64,000 bases of DNA from Symsagittifera roscoffensis (GCF_963678635.1 NC_087065.1:55828397-55892396); one strand, 5' to 3'; shown: positions 1-12,200, counted from the first letter of the stretch. Notes: generated by a model from the letters alone, not told the origin. A program made the numbers and translations.

Positions 1-536
1 AAGTATGGTTGCAATTATGAAGAAAAGAGTTTTGAACTTAACGGAAAAATCAGGGCGGCGACTCTCTACAAAACCTTGATGAGACCGCAATTAGAATACG
101 CTGATCAGTCATGAAACCCATTCCTGAAAAAAGATAAAGTAGCGATTGAAAACGTTCAGCGAAGGGCAACCAGACTAATCCCAAGCTAATGCAAATTAGC
201 ATACTATGAAAGATTGAAAGTTTTGAAGCTTCCTACCCTGGAGTTCAGAAGAAAACATATGATAGAAGTGTATGAAATCTTGAACTGTGTTTATGATGTT
301 ACAGAAACTGAAGAAAAGCTTAGAATAAATGAAACAAATTCTCGTGAAAATCGGGAAAATTGATGACATGAAACTCACGAACTTGTTTACGAAGTAGCTT
401 GTTCATTAAAGCAGCCATTAACGACTGGAACTCACTATCAGAGTATTCAATTTCCGGCGTTCGCACCAACTTGTTCAAATTGAGTCTGGATAAACTCTGG
501 GAAAACAATATGTATGATACATCCTTTCTGGAATGA
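1..536 (+). pseudogene. LINE-A: decayed C-terminal end of a non-LTR retrotransposon RT protein
   Basis: The + strand reads as the thumb and C-terminal part of a LINE reverse transcriptase. Frame 1 from base 1 carries TLYKTLMRPQLEYADQS, then after an in-frame TGA a stretch with ENVQRRATRLIP, and later a segment ending EVYEILN. These are the usual 'RP-LEY', 'VQRRAT-LIP' and 'MIEVYKIL' blocks of jockey/CR1-type LINEs. The reading continues in frame 3 from about 408 with AINDWNSLS and ends at a TGA at 534-536. At least two stops and a frame change mark it as dead. The fingers and palm lie outside the window to the left. The LINE family cannot be named from this piece. Confidence 0.85.
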
Positions 537-976
537 AGAATTGGACGTCCACAGAACGCGCAGAACAACAGAGGCTGAGAAGCATATGGATCAGAAATTA
601 TCTGTGTAACTCTGTATGTTCATTTATTTCCTCTTAGTAGTGTCTAATAAAGAAGTGCCAATAGATTTTTTTCAAGGTATCCTCGTTATGTTCGTTGCCA
701 AAACTAGGGTACCTTCGTGATACGTATTTAAAGAGAAGTTTCGTTCATCGGAAAAAAGTTGTCATCGGTTTTCATCAATTTTGATTTGTACAGCCTGTAT
801 TCTCATTTTTGAACTTGTCTAGTGTTTCCTTGCGAATCAATATTTTCTAATCTTACCTCTTTATCGAAATCACATTTTCTCCTTGACAATTGAAAAAGAA
901 GATCATGCATGTCGAAGTATAGACTGACTGGAAGTATTCTTAGGGAAAGGAGGCGGTTACGGTAATTTATGTTCGA
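537..976. other. LINE-A 3' region and AT-rich spacer
   Basis: A canonical AATAAA polyadenylation signal at 646-651 lies 110 bases after the LINE-A stop and probably belongs to its 3' UTR. Nothing else is recognisable up to the next LINE fragment. Confidence 0.5.
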
Positions 977-1319
977 TCATAATACCCATTTTGTTGCATA
1001 GTGTTGGACTTTTTCAAACTCTTGGAGGTTTGGACACCACGCTTGAATTGCGTATGTTGCTGTCGGTACTACGTACCCAGTATACGCGTTCAACTTAGCC
1101 TCAATGGTAGGCCAAAGTAAGGTTTCTTTTAATTTGAAAGAGTGCTTTCGTTGCCTTTCTGAAGCGTATCTGACAATGTTCAGCCCAGTTTAGGTACTGA
1201 GGCACAATTAGCCCTAGGTCACTGATGCACAACTGAAACTCGACTGGCTCCAGAGGATTGTCCATGAGATACACGCTCATTGTTTCAAACTTATAAGTAA
1301 ACGATTGCCAGCTTTTCAA
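977..1319 (-). pseudogene. LINE-D: fragment of a second LINE RT (thumb region)
   Basis: Read on the - strand from 1319 downward, the protein holds ISDLGLIVPQYLNWAEHC followed by KATKALFQIKRNL. A frame change near 1100 leads to LNAYTGYVVPTATYAIQAW and then VQHYATKWVL, which ends at a stop at 977-979. The 'DLG-IV--LNW--H' and 'YAIQAW-P' blocks are typical of the RT thumb and C-terminal region of CR1/jockey-like LINEs. It differs in sequence from LINE-A and LINE-B. The 5' part is missing above 1319. Confidence 0.8.
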
Positions 1320-1558
1320 AAGTTTGAGTAAGAAAACATCGAAGTTGAATTAAAACCTAGAACGGAAAAGCTATTTGTTTATCAAACATATCATGGTTAT
1401 AATAATCAATATTAATCATAATCATAATAAAGTGAATTCTTGAAAAGCAAAGCGATTGTATGTCCTATATAGTCAGGTAAAATTTCCATTAGATAATTTG
1501 TGATTCGACTAGGTTTACATAAACATAAAAAAATCCAAGAGCAACTGTTAGAAGGATT
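1320..1558. other. AT-rich spacer, no feature seen
   Basis: I see no coding signature on either strand. It may be the 3' UTR of LINE-B, which ends just above it. Confidence 0.4.
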
Positions 1559-3439
1559 CTAAAACTTTGAAAAGAACCTGCACATTAAATTGAGAATACG
1601 TACTTTGAGCCCGTCGGGATTCGACTCATTTCCACAGTGAGTTTGCCCTAAAACAACTTTTGTACCAAAAAGTTCCTCTTTGGAATTCCCGTTGGATTTT
1701 TGGTAAACTGAACGGGTTGGAACGTGAATTCGGATCAAAACGGCAAAAGGGTTCCCACTCAATGTGATACTGCCCATCATTCATTCTCGAAAAAAGTAAC
1801 AGCTCCGTCAGCACCTGGAAAAAAAATCACGGCAGAACACCAAGTTTAATGAGAGTTCATCATTTAATTGGTTCAATAACCATCTAATAATTTTTTTGTT
1901 GAAACTTGAACCATCTTCATATCTATTTTTCAGGCTGTCCAGCAAGGTGATGCATATAAATTAACAGGCACAATGGTTGACTTAAAGACATTCAGCTTAC
2001 TTTGGACAAATAAATGAGACCAGCAATTCCGTTTGAATAGATAACTTAAACTTAAATCTGAATAAATTTTTGCCTGTTGGTGACAGGTCCAGTTTAAATC
2101 ATTCGACACGAGTAGACCGAGATCTTTAAGTGAAGTTACATTTGCTAAGACAATAGTATCGAGATCAAATGATATTTGCTTTTTGACGAAAAAAGATAAA
2201 GCTGAGCATTTCCTGGCGTTGAAAAATTAGTAGTTGCTTTCGCTCCAAGATCGAAGAGCCTGAATGTCAGAGATAAGAAAATCAAATTTATATTAAAATT
2301 TATATTATGTTATAATTTCAAGTCGTCGGCAAATAGAGACAATGAAGCATGGCATAGTGCTGAAAGATTTGATATCGTATTTGTGAACCTGACCAAAACA
2401 TGATAAAAACTATAGTACAGTAGATCGTCTGGGCATGAAACTAAACTTGTTTGAATGACAAATAACATAGAAAACTGGAAACAAGTAGTTAAACATCAGC
2501 TTCTCGAAAGCTTTAGATAACACGTTCAAAATGGGAATAGGTCGATAATTAGTGATTTCGTATTTGCTTTCATCTTTATGAAAAGGCGTTATGATACCTG
2601 TTTCCATGCGGATGGAAAGACGCATAAACGAAAACTATTGCGAAACAAATTGAACACTTAAGAATGAATCTCATTGGCAGATTTTTTCAAAACAAGGGAT
2701 GGCAAACCGTCAATGCCTCAGTTCCTAGTAGTAACTAAAGACTGGAGTTCAGTTAAAACTTCGAGTTTGGTAACAACGAATTCATTGTTAGAGAAAAACG
2801 GTTCCGTTGTCAGTGACAATAGAAGCGAAATAGTCATTGAAAAAGTCAAACTTTGCAAAATTGACAGTGGCTTCCAAAGTTTCCCATCTCATGGTACAAG
2901 GGAAGCGTCTTAAGCTCATGAAAAATTTAAAAATTTTTGATGGTATTACAAGCTGAAAACACTTTCGCCACATATTCGGCCTCTATGTGAATGCGAGACG
3001 CTAAGCGTATTGAGACGCTTCAATTCATTTGAGATTGAGGGCATAATGCAGGGAGCCAAACTTTGCCGATGTCTCGTTCTCAAGCGGGGTACTCTTATTT
3101 AAGCTGTTAAAACGCGAGGTATACCAGGTTTTGATCATCACGTTTCTTTTAGAATAACAAGTTGCGTGGAAGGGTTTATTCAGTAATAGTTTTGTCAGTA
3201 ATGAAAAGTCACTTCTACAATAAATCAGGTAACTTGAATTCGTTTCATCCTCCAATGAATCACGTAGATGGGTTTTCAGAACAACGGTAATACTACTGAT
3301 CGGTTAATCAGATATATTAAAGATTGTGGAAAGAGAGTCAAGTCGATAGATATCAGTAAAAATTTCAGCCTTGTTAACTAAAACAAGGTCAAGCAGGTTC
3401 GCGGAAGTTGTCTGGAAAGTCACCAGTTGGCAAAATTTT
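1559..3439 (-). pseudogene. LINE-B, 3' portion: endonuclease C-terminus, linker and reverse transcriptase
   Basis: From 3439 downward the - strand reads CQLVTFQTTSANLLDLVLVN, the last strands of an AP-endonuclease domain, then a degraded ISD (normally SDH) near 3300. The linker follows, with FNDYFASIVTDNG near 2800. The RT starts near 2625 with ETGIITPFHKDESK and NYRPIPILNVLSKAFEKLM, and the catalytic box is LFADDLK near 2320-2340. SLKDLGLLVSNDLNWTCHQQ lies near 2110 and a tail near 1640-1750 reads like the LINE 'FFYRVI-LWN-LP' block. Several stops and frame changes make it dead. It is cut at 3439 by the copia-type LTR; the missing 5' side continues at 40986-41071 and 58616-59045. Confidence 0.88.
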
Positions 3440-3682
3440 TGTTAAATTTCGGAGAAATGACCTCTCACTTTACAAAGAAGTCATTTCCCACTTTTTGGTT
3501 CAAAACAAGAACATGATTGGATATCGCACGATGTCACGCGATATTGCGCGATGTCATATCACGAGATCAGATCTCAACAGGCGGTTAATTTTCCATATTT
3601 ATAGACATTGGTTTGCTACACTTTTATTGCTCTCTAATTAAACTGTTGATTATATCTAGTTTTGCTGCCAACCTGTGAAAAT
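3440..3682 (+). repeat. 5' LTR of a Ty1/copia-like element
   Basis: The segment starting TGTTAAATTTCGG matches 40745-40985 along about 240 bases with roughly 20 differences by eye. At the right copy the same start follows a purine tract (AAAGGAGGAG), as expected for a 3' LTR. The 3' edge is uncertain: similarity stops at CCTGT(G/A)AAAA and no clear terminal CA is seen. Confidence 0.75.
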
Positions 3683-3958
3683 TTATGGGCCCAGCTGCTA
3701 AAATACAAGCCAGAAGTCAAGATTGACTGACTTAACAAAAAAAAATTTTGAGAGAGCAAGCTTTAAATTGTTGACACAGTAAAAGTCACAAAAAAAAGAC
3801 AACCGAGGAAAAAACCAAACTGGGAGATAGACAACAGAGCAATACAAAGAGTCATTGAGACAGGGCATTAAGACAATTGAGTGATCAGTGAACTTTGGAG
3901 TCACAACGAAAGCTGAAAGAAGCACACGAGAGAAAGAGATACACACACACACACATAT

Positions 3959-3998
<40 letters not shown>

Positions 3999-4440
3999 AG
4001 AGAGAGAGAAAGAGAAAGAAAGAGAAACAGTGATAGATAAAAACTGACAAATTGTTCAATTTGATAACTCAATTGATGTGGTGTTTTATATAAATTTGTA
4101 GATAATTGTTGTTACTTGGGTAATCCGTCGCTGCGAGATCTGCACTCGAACCTGATTTAAAGAATGGAAGTTCCACAAAAAAACACTCCAAAATTTCTAT
4201 TTTGCTAATTTATTTTGCTATGTATGAAGTCTGTGAAGTAACCTTAGCTTTGCTAAATCGTTGACGTGTTATTTAGTAAGCTTAGCGTTGGTTTTGGATC
4301 AAACTTAGGTAATGAGATACATGATTACTTATATTATCCGCTGCGATATATTTGCTGATTTGTTATAGACTGAATTTTTGTCATTGAAATGTACGTGAAA
4401 CATAAGGTATTTGTTCAGAGCAATACCGTTAAGGTGAAAA
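3683..4440 (+). other. Untranslated leader of the copia-like element
   Basis: This stretch lies between the copia LTR and its gag start. It holds a CA/GA microsatellite in its first half and no convincing ORF. A primer-binding site could not be identified with confidence. Confidence 0.5.
3941..4027. repeat. Compound (AC)n-(AG)n microsatellite
   Basis: Eight AC units are followed by a long run of AG units interrupted by single A and T changes. The low-complexity Ser/Leu/Phe-rich antisense frame over it is a by-product. Confidence 0.95.
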
Positions 4441-5320
4441 ATGTCTAAGTCAGAGAGCATAGTGTTTTCAGGGAAAGATGAAGATTTTTTGTATTTTGCA
4501 GAGCAATTTGAGGCTAGAATTTTTCATCTTGAACTGAATAAAATTATCAATAGAGAACTAGATGAGAAAGATTTTGCACCCCTTGTTAGGATTGATGCTA
4601 CTGTAGAACAGAGAGTGGCAACCTTAAGAAAAGGGAGAGAAATTTTAGAAGAAAAAGAATTGCATGTTTGGTATGAGTTGGTGCAATGTTTAGTCAAAAA
4701 TCTGTTTTGTTTTCAAGACCCTATAAAGGCAAGGGAAGTAAGGCTTGGAAAATTTTGTGCAAAAGGTTCAAAAGCGCCGAGAGACCTAGACTGCAGCAAT
4801 TAATTTCAGTTTTAACTTCGATAAGAATAAAAGCTAATGAGAGTGTAGTCGATTATATCACTAGAGCTGAAGAGTTGCAGCATAATTTAGATGAAGTAGA
4901 CGAAGGGCTTAAGTGAAAATATGTTTGTGTCAATCATTCTTAAAGGCCTACCAAAAGAGTTCGATACGCTTTGTACTTTGGTTAAGTTTAGCAAAGATGA
5001 TAAGAGTTTGAACGAAATTAAAAAAGACTTGTTAAACTTTGAAAGTGATCTGAACTTGGAGACTGAACTTGAATGAGAAAGAGGAGACTGAACTTTCGTT
5101 TATTTCTAGAACAAAGTCATGTTTTAGGTGCAATAAAACAGGACACATAGCAGGTCATTGTAGATCTAAAGTAGTGAATAAGGTAAACCAGTCATCTAGT
5201 GATAGGCCTCCTGTGAAATGTTTCAGTTGCTTAGAAATAGGACATATAGATAGGGATTGTAAGAAGGAGTTTGAGGTAAAAAGCGTGAGAAAAGACCAGC
5301 AGTTGGCTGAAACAAATTAA
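4441..5320 (+). pseudogene. gag: Copia-type gag with two CCHC zinc knuckles
   Basis: The ATG at 4441 starts MSKSESIVFSGKDEDFLYFA, the N-terminus of a copia Gag of the UBN2 type. A frame change near 4735 leads to a segment with SAERPRLQQLISVLTSIRI and ESVVDYITRAEELQHNLDEV. A stop at 4914-4916 is followed, from 4921, by SIILKGLPKEFDTLCTLVKF. After another shift, 5069-5320 carries two knuckles, CFRCNKTGHIAGHC and CFSCLEIGHIDRDC (both CX2CX4HX4C), which bind nucleic acid in this family. Three frame changes make it non-functional. The UBN2-type layout, not the gypsy type, is why I assign it to Ty1/copia. Confidence 0.85.
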
Positions 5321-5869
5321 ACTTAACTTAGCTTTTACAACTCGGCCGAGAGAGTCGACGGTGACCTAGTTATAGATTCAGGCGCAACTTGCAGAATGAT
5401 AAAGGATAAGAATTTATTTGTTGAGCTTGACCAGAGTTGGCAAGAGTTGAGTTTTTTGTGAAAGATTCTCAAAGAAATTTGAAAAAAGTTTGAATGAGTG
5501 ATTGTTTCTATGTACCAGAAAACTCAGAAAATTTAGTGTCCGTCTCACAACTTACTAGAGTAAGCTAAAGAAGTTTTTGGAGAAAATTCATGTATTGAGC
5601 AAGGAAATGGGACTGTTTATCCACCTAGTGAGCGAGGTACCTTTTCATTTGGAAAATAATAGGATTTGGAAATCACAAAAAATTAAGTTTTGAAAAAGTG
5701 GAAAACAATTGTTCAGAGTTCAGAGTCAGTAAGACTTGTTTTTGCAGAGAAACAGAAGAGAAGATTTTTAGTGAGCAAAATGAGAACTTGATAAAAGACG
5801 ATGATTTAAGCAAAGAAGTTGAGATGAAAAATGAACCTAGAGCCCATGCAAAATCTAAAACGTCATTAG
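5321..5869 (+). pseudogene. pol: Copia-type protease and pre-integrase remnant
   Basis: DGDLVIDSGATCRMIKDKN, near 5357-5410, is an aspartic protease active site (DSGA) of copia type. Near 5500 DCFYVPENSENLVSVSQL matches the pre-integrase region that follows the copia protease. From about 5730 a Lys/Glu-rich frame runs open to 5869, where Gypsy-1 interrupts it. Removing Gypsy-1 and one copy of its 3-bp duplication keeps the same frame open into 40496 and beyond. No copia integrase, RT or RNase H is found in either part, so the element was already internally deleted or non-autonomous. Confidence 0.7.
5867..5869. repeat. Target-site duplication TAG, left copy (partner 40493-40495)
   Basis: TAG directly precedes the first base of the Gypsy-1 5' LTR and recurs directly after the last base of the LTR ending at 40492. 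Three bases alone are weak evidence; two further Gypsy-M insertions in this window also show 3-bp duplications. Confidence 0.65.
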
Positions 5870-6613
5870 TGTGACATTCGACCAGAATGGACGAAAATGC
5901 AATTTCGGATTATTAGCAGCTAAACTTTCCGAATTAGCAGTTTTGGAGGATTAACGGTGTTATTCGGGCGATTGAAGGAATGGTGAAGGCTAGAATATTC
6001 TGGTGTTTTAAATTTTTAAAATTTCAAACGATGACGTCATATATCTGAGAAACGTCAAAATCGGCCATTTTGGAAGAAATCCAAAATAAAATAGAACAAC
6101 AATAGTTGCGACGGCGACAACAACGATAATCGCGGTTAAAAACAACAACGAGAATTGAACGAACAGCTGAGTTAGCAGATACTTTTAGCTTCCCTATTAT
6201 GTCCTGAATTGAATTTATTTAACATCTGATTTCATTTTCTGACGATGAGAAGCTAGGAGTTAAGGGAAAGGGTTGATCCATCTTCGATGGAGATGATGAT
6301 TTTTATCTACTGAACAAAAACAACAGTAAAATAAGTATTAGTAGCCCTGTTTTTAGGAGTGACCTCGTGGTCTGGGGATACTGAGACCCAGCCATGAGCT
6401 CACTACTTTTGCATGTAATTAAGTTAATTTGAGTGTTTTGACCGAAGCTGAAAGCAGTAACGTTTTTGTTGACCCGATGTTAGAAAGACCACCAAAAGAA
6501 CTGGGTTTGGTAGAGACGGTGAAAAGCATGTAGAGCTTAGTTTGGACGCTGGCCAGTCGTTTTATAGCTTGGCTTTATTTTTCGTCGATATGTACTTCCG
6601 GGCGAATGTTACA
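5870..6613 (+). repeat. Gypsy-1 5' LTR, internally deleted
   Basis: It starts TGTGACATTCG and ends CGAATGTTACA, an imperfect inverted terminus. At 744 bp it is about 160 bp shorter than the 898-912 bp copies because the segment around the 13-bp hairpin is missing near 6180, where AGCAGATACTTTT joins two parts that are apart in other LTRs. Confidence 0.85.
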
Positions 6614-9268
6614 TAGATGTTTTTATGGCGCTCCTGGGTGTTATTCTTTTTCAACATCATGACCGGCAGAACCGTTAACAAGCACTCCACGCTGAGAGGT
6701 TTGTGACCAAAAACACTTAAAGATATATAAAAAACCAAACAAAAAGTAGTATAGTACCAAGAAAAACAAAAAACATAAAAAATAACCAAAAAAACCAAAA
6801 ACAGAAAGAAAAAAAATTAAGTAGAAATCATCCCCCAGATAAGATGTGATCCGACCCTCCCGTTTGTTGTTGATAAATATATTGTTGTTACTGCCATTTA
6901 TATCAATCAGGATAGTTACGATCATTTTTGTGGCCCATTTGTGAGGCTTGTACTGTAGGGTTATTTGAGTATTTAGGCACGTTAATGCTAATTTGCGCTC
7001 AATCCGGAAGGGTCTGCTGATTTGCGATCAATCCGGAGGGGTCTCGGGATTAGTGAAGAAGACTGACCCGGCAACCATCACAAGAAGTGACAAGAAGGGG
7101 CTCAACTACAACAACAATCGACTGTTGGGCATCGTTAACAAGCTTTGTATCCCTTCTGGTACAAAAAACAAGATAGTAATCTGTGGTGGCTCGACAGTGC
7201 TGCACTGTAGTGACCCTTCACCGAACTGCGAATTTCCGAGTTAAGCACCTTAGTTCAGATATTGAACAAACCCGGAGGGGTATAGTATTATTAGTATTTT
7301 TACTTATTTAGCCTATATTAATACTCCTGTATCGTTTTTCAGTGAAAAACACAGTAAGTGGACCGGTTTTTATGGTCAAAACAACGATATTTTGACACCC
7401 CCACAAATCGCGATCTTTGAGATATCGATATTTTTTGAAACGGAAAAAAGCGCTGAATTAGTGAGTTACATCATAACTGTGCTAGTATAATAGGTAGAAC
7501 CGGTTGAGTTTAGTTCAGAAGTGGTTGGAACTATTTTGGTACCCAAAAACCGAATTTTAGCAATTTTTGAAAAAACGACAATTTTTTTGAAATTTTTGAG
7601 TTACGACAGTAAAAATAGTTGTTCGGACAACATCCACCAGTGAATCGACAGGTTTTAAAAACCGTTTGCCGATAACCTTCCGGGTTACAGAGAAATCGAA
7701 CTTAACGTGTTTGATTCAGTGGATTCATCAATCCGTAGGGGTCCAAATAGCATAGTTTTTAAGAGAGAAATTTTTGACTTTAGAGAAAAGGCGTTTTGGT
7801 TAATAACTTTGGAACTACTGGACAGATCCAGTTGATCTTGGTACCATTAGATCAAAAATTAGCTGAGCTTACTAATAAAAACATCAGTTAACCAAAACAG
7901 TAAGCGTGAAAATTGTTTAAGATTGTTTTTAACAAATTCACCAATTCGGGAAGGAAGAAACTTCACGTTTTAAAAAAAAAATTTTGGAAAACACTTACAC
8001 CCCTACCAAAGAGTAGAAACGGTTGAATAACGCAAGTTTACGCTGTTCTAGACACAAAGGGAAGGCTAAAGGCACAAGAAAACCTTAGTCGAGCGGAAAT
8101 TAGGCTAGTGATAAGACCCTTGAGCGTTAGGGTGAATCGGCGAATAAGAGGCTTAACTTCAATCCGGAAGGGTCTTGGGAAGGACGACACACCCTTCCTA
8201 GTTGATTCAAACAGCATAATAGCATCGGAGAACGTATCCGGAAGGGTATAGGTTGGACTTTAGAAAGCCTCTGAGAAGCTATTTTTACGAACTCGGAGGG
8301 GTCCCAATCCGGAGGGTTCTAAATTTTTACAAAAACGGAGGGGTCCCAATCCGGAGGGGTCTAAATCTCTACAAAATAGGAAGGGTCCCAATCCGGAGGG
8401 GTCGCAAGTTTACCAATCCGGAGGGTCCGATTTTTGTCAATCCGGAGGGGTCCCAATTTTGACAATCCGGAGGGGTCCGATTTTTGTCAATCCGGAGGGG
8501 TATTATTTTGTCAAAACTTAAGAAGACAACAGAATAGAAAGTAGTTAAGGTTATTAGGTTTTTAAGAGATAGGCTGGCAACCAATAACTGCACTTGTAAC
8601 TTGCCTTTTGTAAAAAACCGAATCAAAACAAAACAGGTTTAAACTCGGACATTCGCGACACTAAGGCTAAATTGATCAAGAGGGTGTAACTCATTAGTGT
8701 GGACTCAAATCACAAACGTTTTTGGGAAAAGTGACTGCACTGAGAATTTTAGTAGGTCTAGCTTGGGCAGTCTGAAGGCAGATAGGTAACACAGGACTCG
8801 GTGGGTGCAATAGACGCCCACTTGAGAAAGTTACTGCCTTCAAGTTTTGTCTGTTTGATACAGCACCAAGCAGGGAAAGCTCTTTCTTTGTATACAAGTT
8901 CGACTTGTGTACTGCAACTGACTAAAAGTACAAAACACATACGTTTTTCATAGAAAATATTCAAATTTATTTTGTCAATTTTGGTTTTAAATCAATAGTA
9001 TTTGTGCTTGATTGGGTAGTGAACACACTATCTTTTAAATAGACTGATATCATCATACTGTGCTAGCTTCACATCTTACAACTTATAATCGATTATTGTG
9101 AATAAATTGTATATACGCTGTTCCGTGATAACATGCAAGGATTCATGGTCACTATTTACTAGAAACTTTTGGAATTTATTGTGTTGTGTTATTATTATTA
9201 GTAGTCAAATCAAAAGGACACTAGCAATCGAATTGAGTGTATAGGTAGTAAGAAGTGGTAAATTGAGT
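6614..9268 (+). other. Gypsy-1 untranslated leader
   Basis: These 2655 bases lie between the LTR and the gag ATG and are shared with Gypsy-2 and Gypsy-3. The leader holds scattered copies of an AATCCGGAGGGGTC-like motif (for example near 7000, 7028, 7270, 7730, 8160 and 8240), a dense array at 8283-8515, and a short hairpin ACAGTG-CTG-CACTGT at 7194-7208. In Gypsy-3 (42732-42746) the loop side changed but a 5-bp stem remains. Small ORFs here are not conserved between copies. A primer-binding site is unclear: TGGCGCTCCTGGGTG starts 12 bases after the LTR but does not resemble a normal tRNA 3' end. Confidence 0.7.
8283..8515 (+). repeat. Tandem array of the AATCCGGAGGGGTC motif
   Basis: Three units of about 42 bp, each with two motif copies, are followed by four units of about 25 bp of the form motif plus CGATTTTTGTC. 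Corresponding arrays sit at 23034-23192 and 43866-44095 with different unit numbers. One motif copy is also in most LTRs as part of a CCGGATTC/GAATCCGG hairpin. Confidence 0.9.
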
Positions 9269-12200
9269 ATGAGTCTAGATAAGTCAAGGATACCTAAACT
9301 AGGCGATAGCTCCAGGAAATTCATACCTGAGAAACAGAGAGGAGCAATGACCGACCCTTTTGTGGAAAGGATCACACGAACCCGGACCGACAAAGGGGAG
9401 ACGGTTTCAGGAAGAATGGTTGAAACCAGGAGTCAAAAATCCTCAGAAGAGCGAAAAATATGCTAGAAGTGAAGGTCCATCCGGACCAAGCCATGGACGA
9501 GAACCAGGAAATTCATGGACCGGAGGGGAGAGGAAACAAAAGGCTGGCGAGTGAATTTACTCCGGTAGAACAAGGCCAAGATTTTTGCCACTTCTACCGG
9601 GACACTGGACCGAGAGGAGATGTCGGAACTGTCCGACATCTCTACTGAAATTGTGGCAATTAAACGATCTCCCACAGACAGCACCATGATGGCAGGCGTG
9701 ACGGAGAAACAGGCAACGTCCACATCGTTTTCAGAAAGAGTGAGGAGCATTTTCGGAAACATTTTTCCATCCAACATGGGAGTGGGTACAGGCGACGAAG
9801 GTGAATCCCAGTAAGAAGAAGAGGACGATGAAGAGCAAGCTGACTTTAGATCTCAACAGCCTCAATAGTTCGACTCAAGAGAATGAAGCATACACCGACA
9901 GAGGGACTGGTACCATGGACCAATTTGGTGTAGTGAGGACAATAAGCAAAACCACAAACACATCAGGCCAGTCAAGAGACTTTGTAAGTATGACGAATTC
10001 GGAAATTCGAACTGGGGAGAATAAAAACACAGGGCTAAGCAACGCACTGGCGGATCCAGAGGTGGATAATGAAAAGACGTCGAGGCAGAGAATCAAAGCC
10101 CGAATCTCGACTAGCACCAAGCTACCTGGAATCGACAGGGTGGCACCGCCACTTGTGACGCCACTAGTGGATAACAGAGCATCAATTGAAAAAGCCTTGA
10201 ACAACATAGTGGGCAGCATAGGAGAGCAAAATAAACAGATGTCCGTAAGAATGAGTGAACTAGAGAGAGCAGTCCACGTTGAATGAGAAAGTCTGCGGGA
10301 GGAAATAAACCGCAATAGACAAGAAATTGGTAGAAGCGAAAAACGCTTGAAGGAAAGAACGGACGAACACATAGTGAAGAACTTGTCGCGAATGACAAGA
10401 GAAGCGGAACAGAGAGAGTTACGATTAAGAGAAGACATGGAGAAGTTGATAACTCAGTAAGAGCAGTCTCTTGGGACTCTTGACACAAAGATACATGCGA
10501 TGATGGAGAGGCGAACTCAGGCTATTATGGACAGGTTGGACGGGTTACTAGGCAACAGGAGTGGACCAAGAGAAGGGGAACCGAACTCGGGAGGTCCCAA
10601 CAGGGAGCCGAGGGTGAACTTCAATGACCAACAAAATAGGAGAAGAACATATGGATCCACTAGAGGTAGGGGCAGTTCAGCAGGCTATATAACAGGGGAT
10701 AATAGAACATGGGGCCCAAACTTCAGAGGAAGTTCAACTGGCAAAAGACAGACTTCAAACGAACGACCGACGCAAGGCACACATGCGAGTGGGAGAGGTG
10801 ATTCCAGGAAAGGAGTCATGCAAGCCCAGGGATGAGTCATGCGAGCCAAGGAAGAAACAATCCCGGCGATTCGGATAGAAGGGATGTACCAAATACAGAA
10901 CCCTCATCAGGGGGCGATGATACTTAGGCGGGGCATTCAAGAGATGCTACAGCAATGGCCACAGCCTCTGAACCCCTAAACAGGTCTTTGGAGACATTCC
11001 TCACGAGGTTATCTAGAACCAATGAACGTAGTGAAAAGTCCAGAAGAGTCTTTAAGAAACCATGATGCTACAAAGACGAATCTGATGGCTTCATTGATAC
11101 CTCGATAGAGGTGATGAAACTGCATTTTGAGGCTGTGCGCTCACCATTAACTTGGAAGGGACAACCCTAAACTGTGTGATGGCCAAAAAGCAAAACCAGC
11201 GGGACACAGCTGAGAAAATCTTTGAAATCTTGTTGAATCGTTTTGGATCAGGGGTGCAGGGGCACCAGGCAATGATGCGCTTCGAGAAACGGAGGCAACG
11301 AGATGATGAGACGATAGACAAGTTTCTAGACGATTTGGAGATGCTAAGAAGGCGCAGCCAACCGGACGAGTCGAACAGGAGGATGAACCTAGCAGTAGCC
11401 TCAAAATTCATCGATGGTATGAAGAATGATGAACTTCGAAAAATGTTAGCAACACATAACACACCACTCTCAACCAATGCGCCAACACCAGAGGAGTTGA
11501 GACTCAAGTCAAAGGAATATCTTTTGCTGAAGCCTCCATCGAGATCTGGATATTACAAGAACAATTATGGCACTTTTAACAACGGACCAGCAAACCAAGG
11601 GAACAATTGGTATAAACCGAGGTACGATATGGACAAGAGGCGCTCTTTTGCAAATTGCTCTTCGATGGACCATCATGTGTCAGCATGCCCAACTTACAAA
11701 CAGGGCATGAATGCAATAGGCTTTAGCCTCGAGGACAGAGATGCGTCAGAAGTCAATCATGAAGATTTCATGAGAGGAGTAATTGCGAAATTCGACCCGA
11801 GGTGTTTCTTTTGCAACTTGGAAGGTCATTTTAAATCGGATTGTCCGCAATTCTGGGATGCTGTCAAGCATCAAGCATCCAAGGCATGAGGAAGCTTTAT
11901 CGGGTGTGAAAGCCAGCAAGGCGCGCAGAAAAGATAAACAGCAAGAGCTCGCAACGAAGAAGATGCAAGCGGTAACAGAAGAGACATGTGAACCGGAACC
12001 GGTGACTGCGGCTGACGACTTCAAGATTGATTATAGGGCAGCCGCGAGGGATGCTCTAAATAGGGTGCAGCAGGAACTGGTAACGAAAGAGATCGAGCAA
12101 AAAGTGAAGCTCGAACTGGAAAATGAGAAACTACAGGAGAAGCTGAATACCTTCGAGGCAACAGAAGTCGAAGAAACAAAAGCACCAAGTAGTTTGAGCA

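Noticed and set aside
3698-4072. Antisense ORF with Leu/Ser/Phe repeats
   Set aside because: It is the translation of the GA/CA microsatellite and its flanks.
6614-6645. Primer-binding site TGGCGCTCCTGGGTG
   Set aside because: Starts 12 bases after the LTR and its complement lacks the conserved T-stem cytosine position expected for a tRNA 3' end; in Gypsy-3 it is changed to TAGCGC. Left unassigned.
6993-7244. Leader ORF of 83 residues
   Set aside because: Not kept open in the matching parts of Gypsy-2 (21590 on) and Gypsy-3 (42540 on).
8253-8462. Leader ORF with repeated VPIRRG and NPEG text
   Set aside because: It is the translation of the AATCCGGAGGGGTC array; frame and length differ between the three leaders.
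8283-8515. CRISPR-like array of short repeats with spacers
   Set aside because: The spacers are similar to each other, repeat spacing varies, no cas genes are present and the DNA is eukaryotic.
5870-9268. Reading the whole 3.4 kb from TGTGACATTCG to the gag ATG as one giant LTR
   Set aside because: At the right ends of the elements only the first 0.66-0.91 kb is repeated, it ends in a matching inverted terminus and is followed by flank, so the rest is leader.
6614-9268. Self-cleaving (hammerhead-type) ribozyme in the leader
   Set aside because: No CTGATGA core paired with a GAAA segment was found by eye in the leader.
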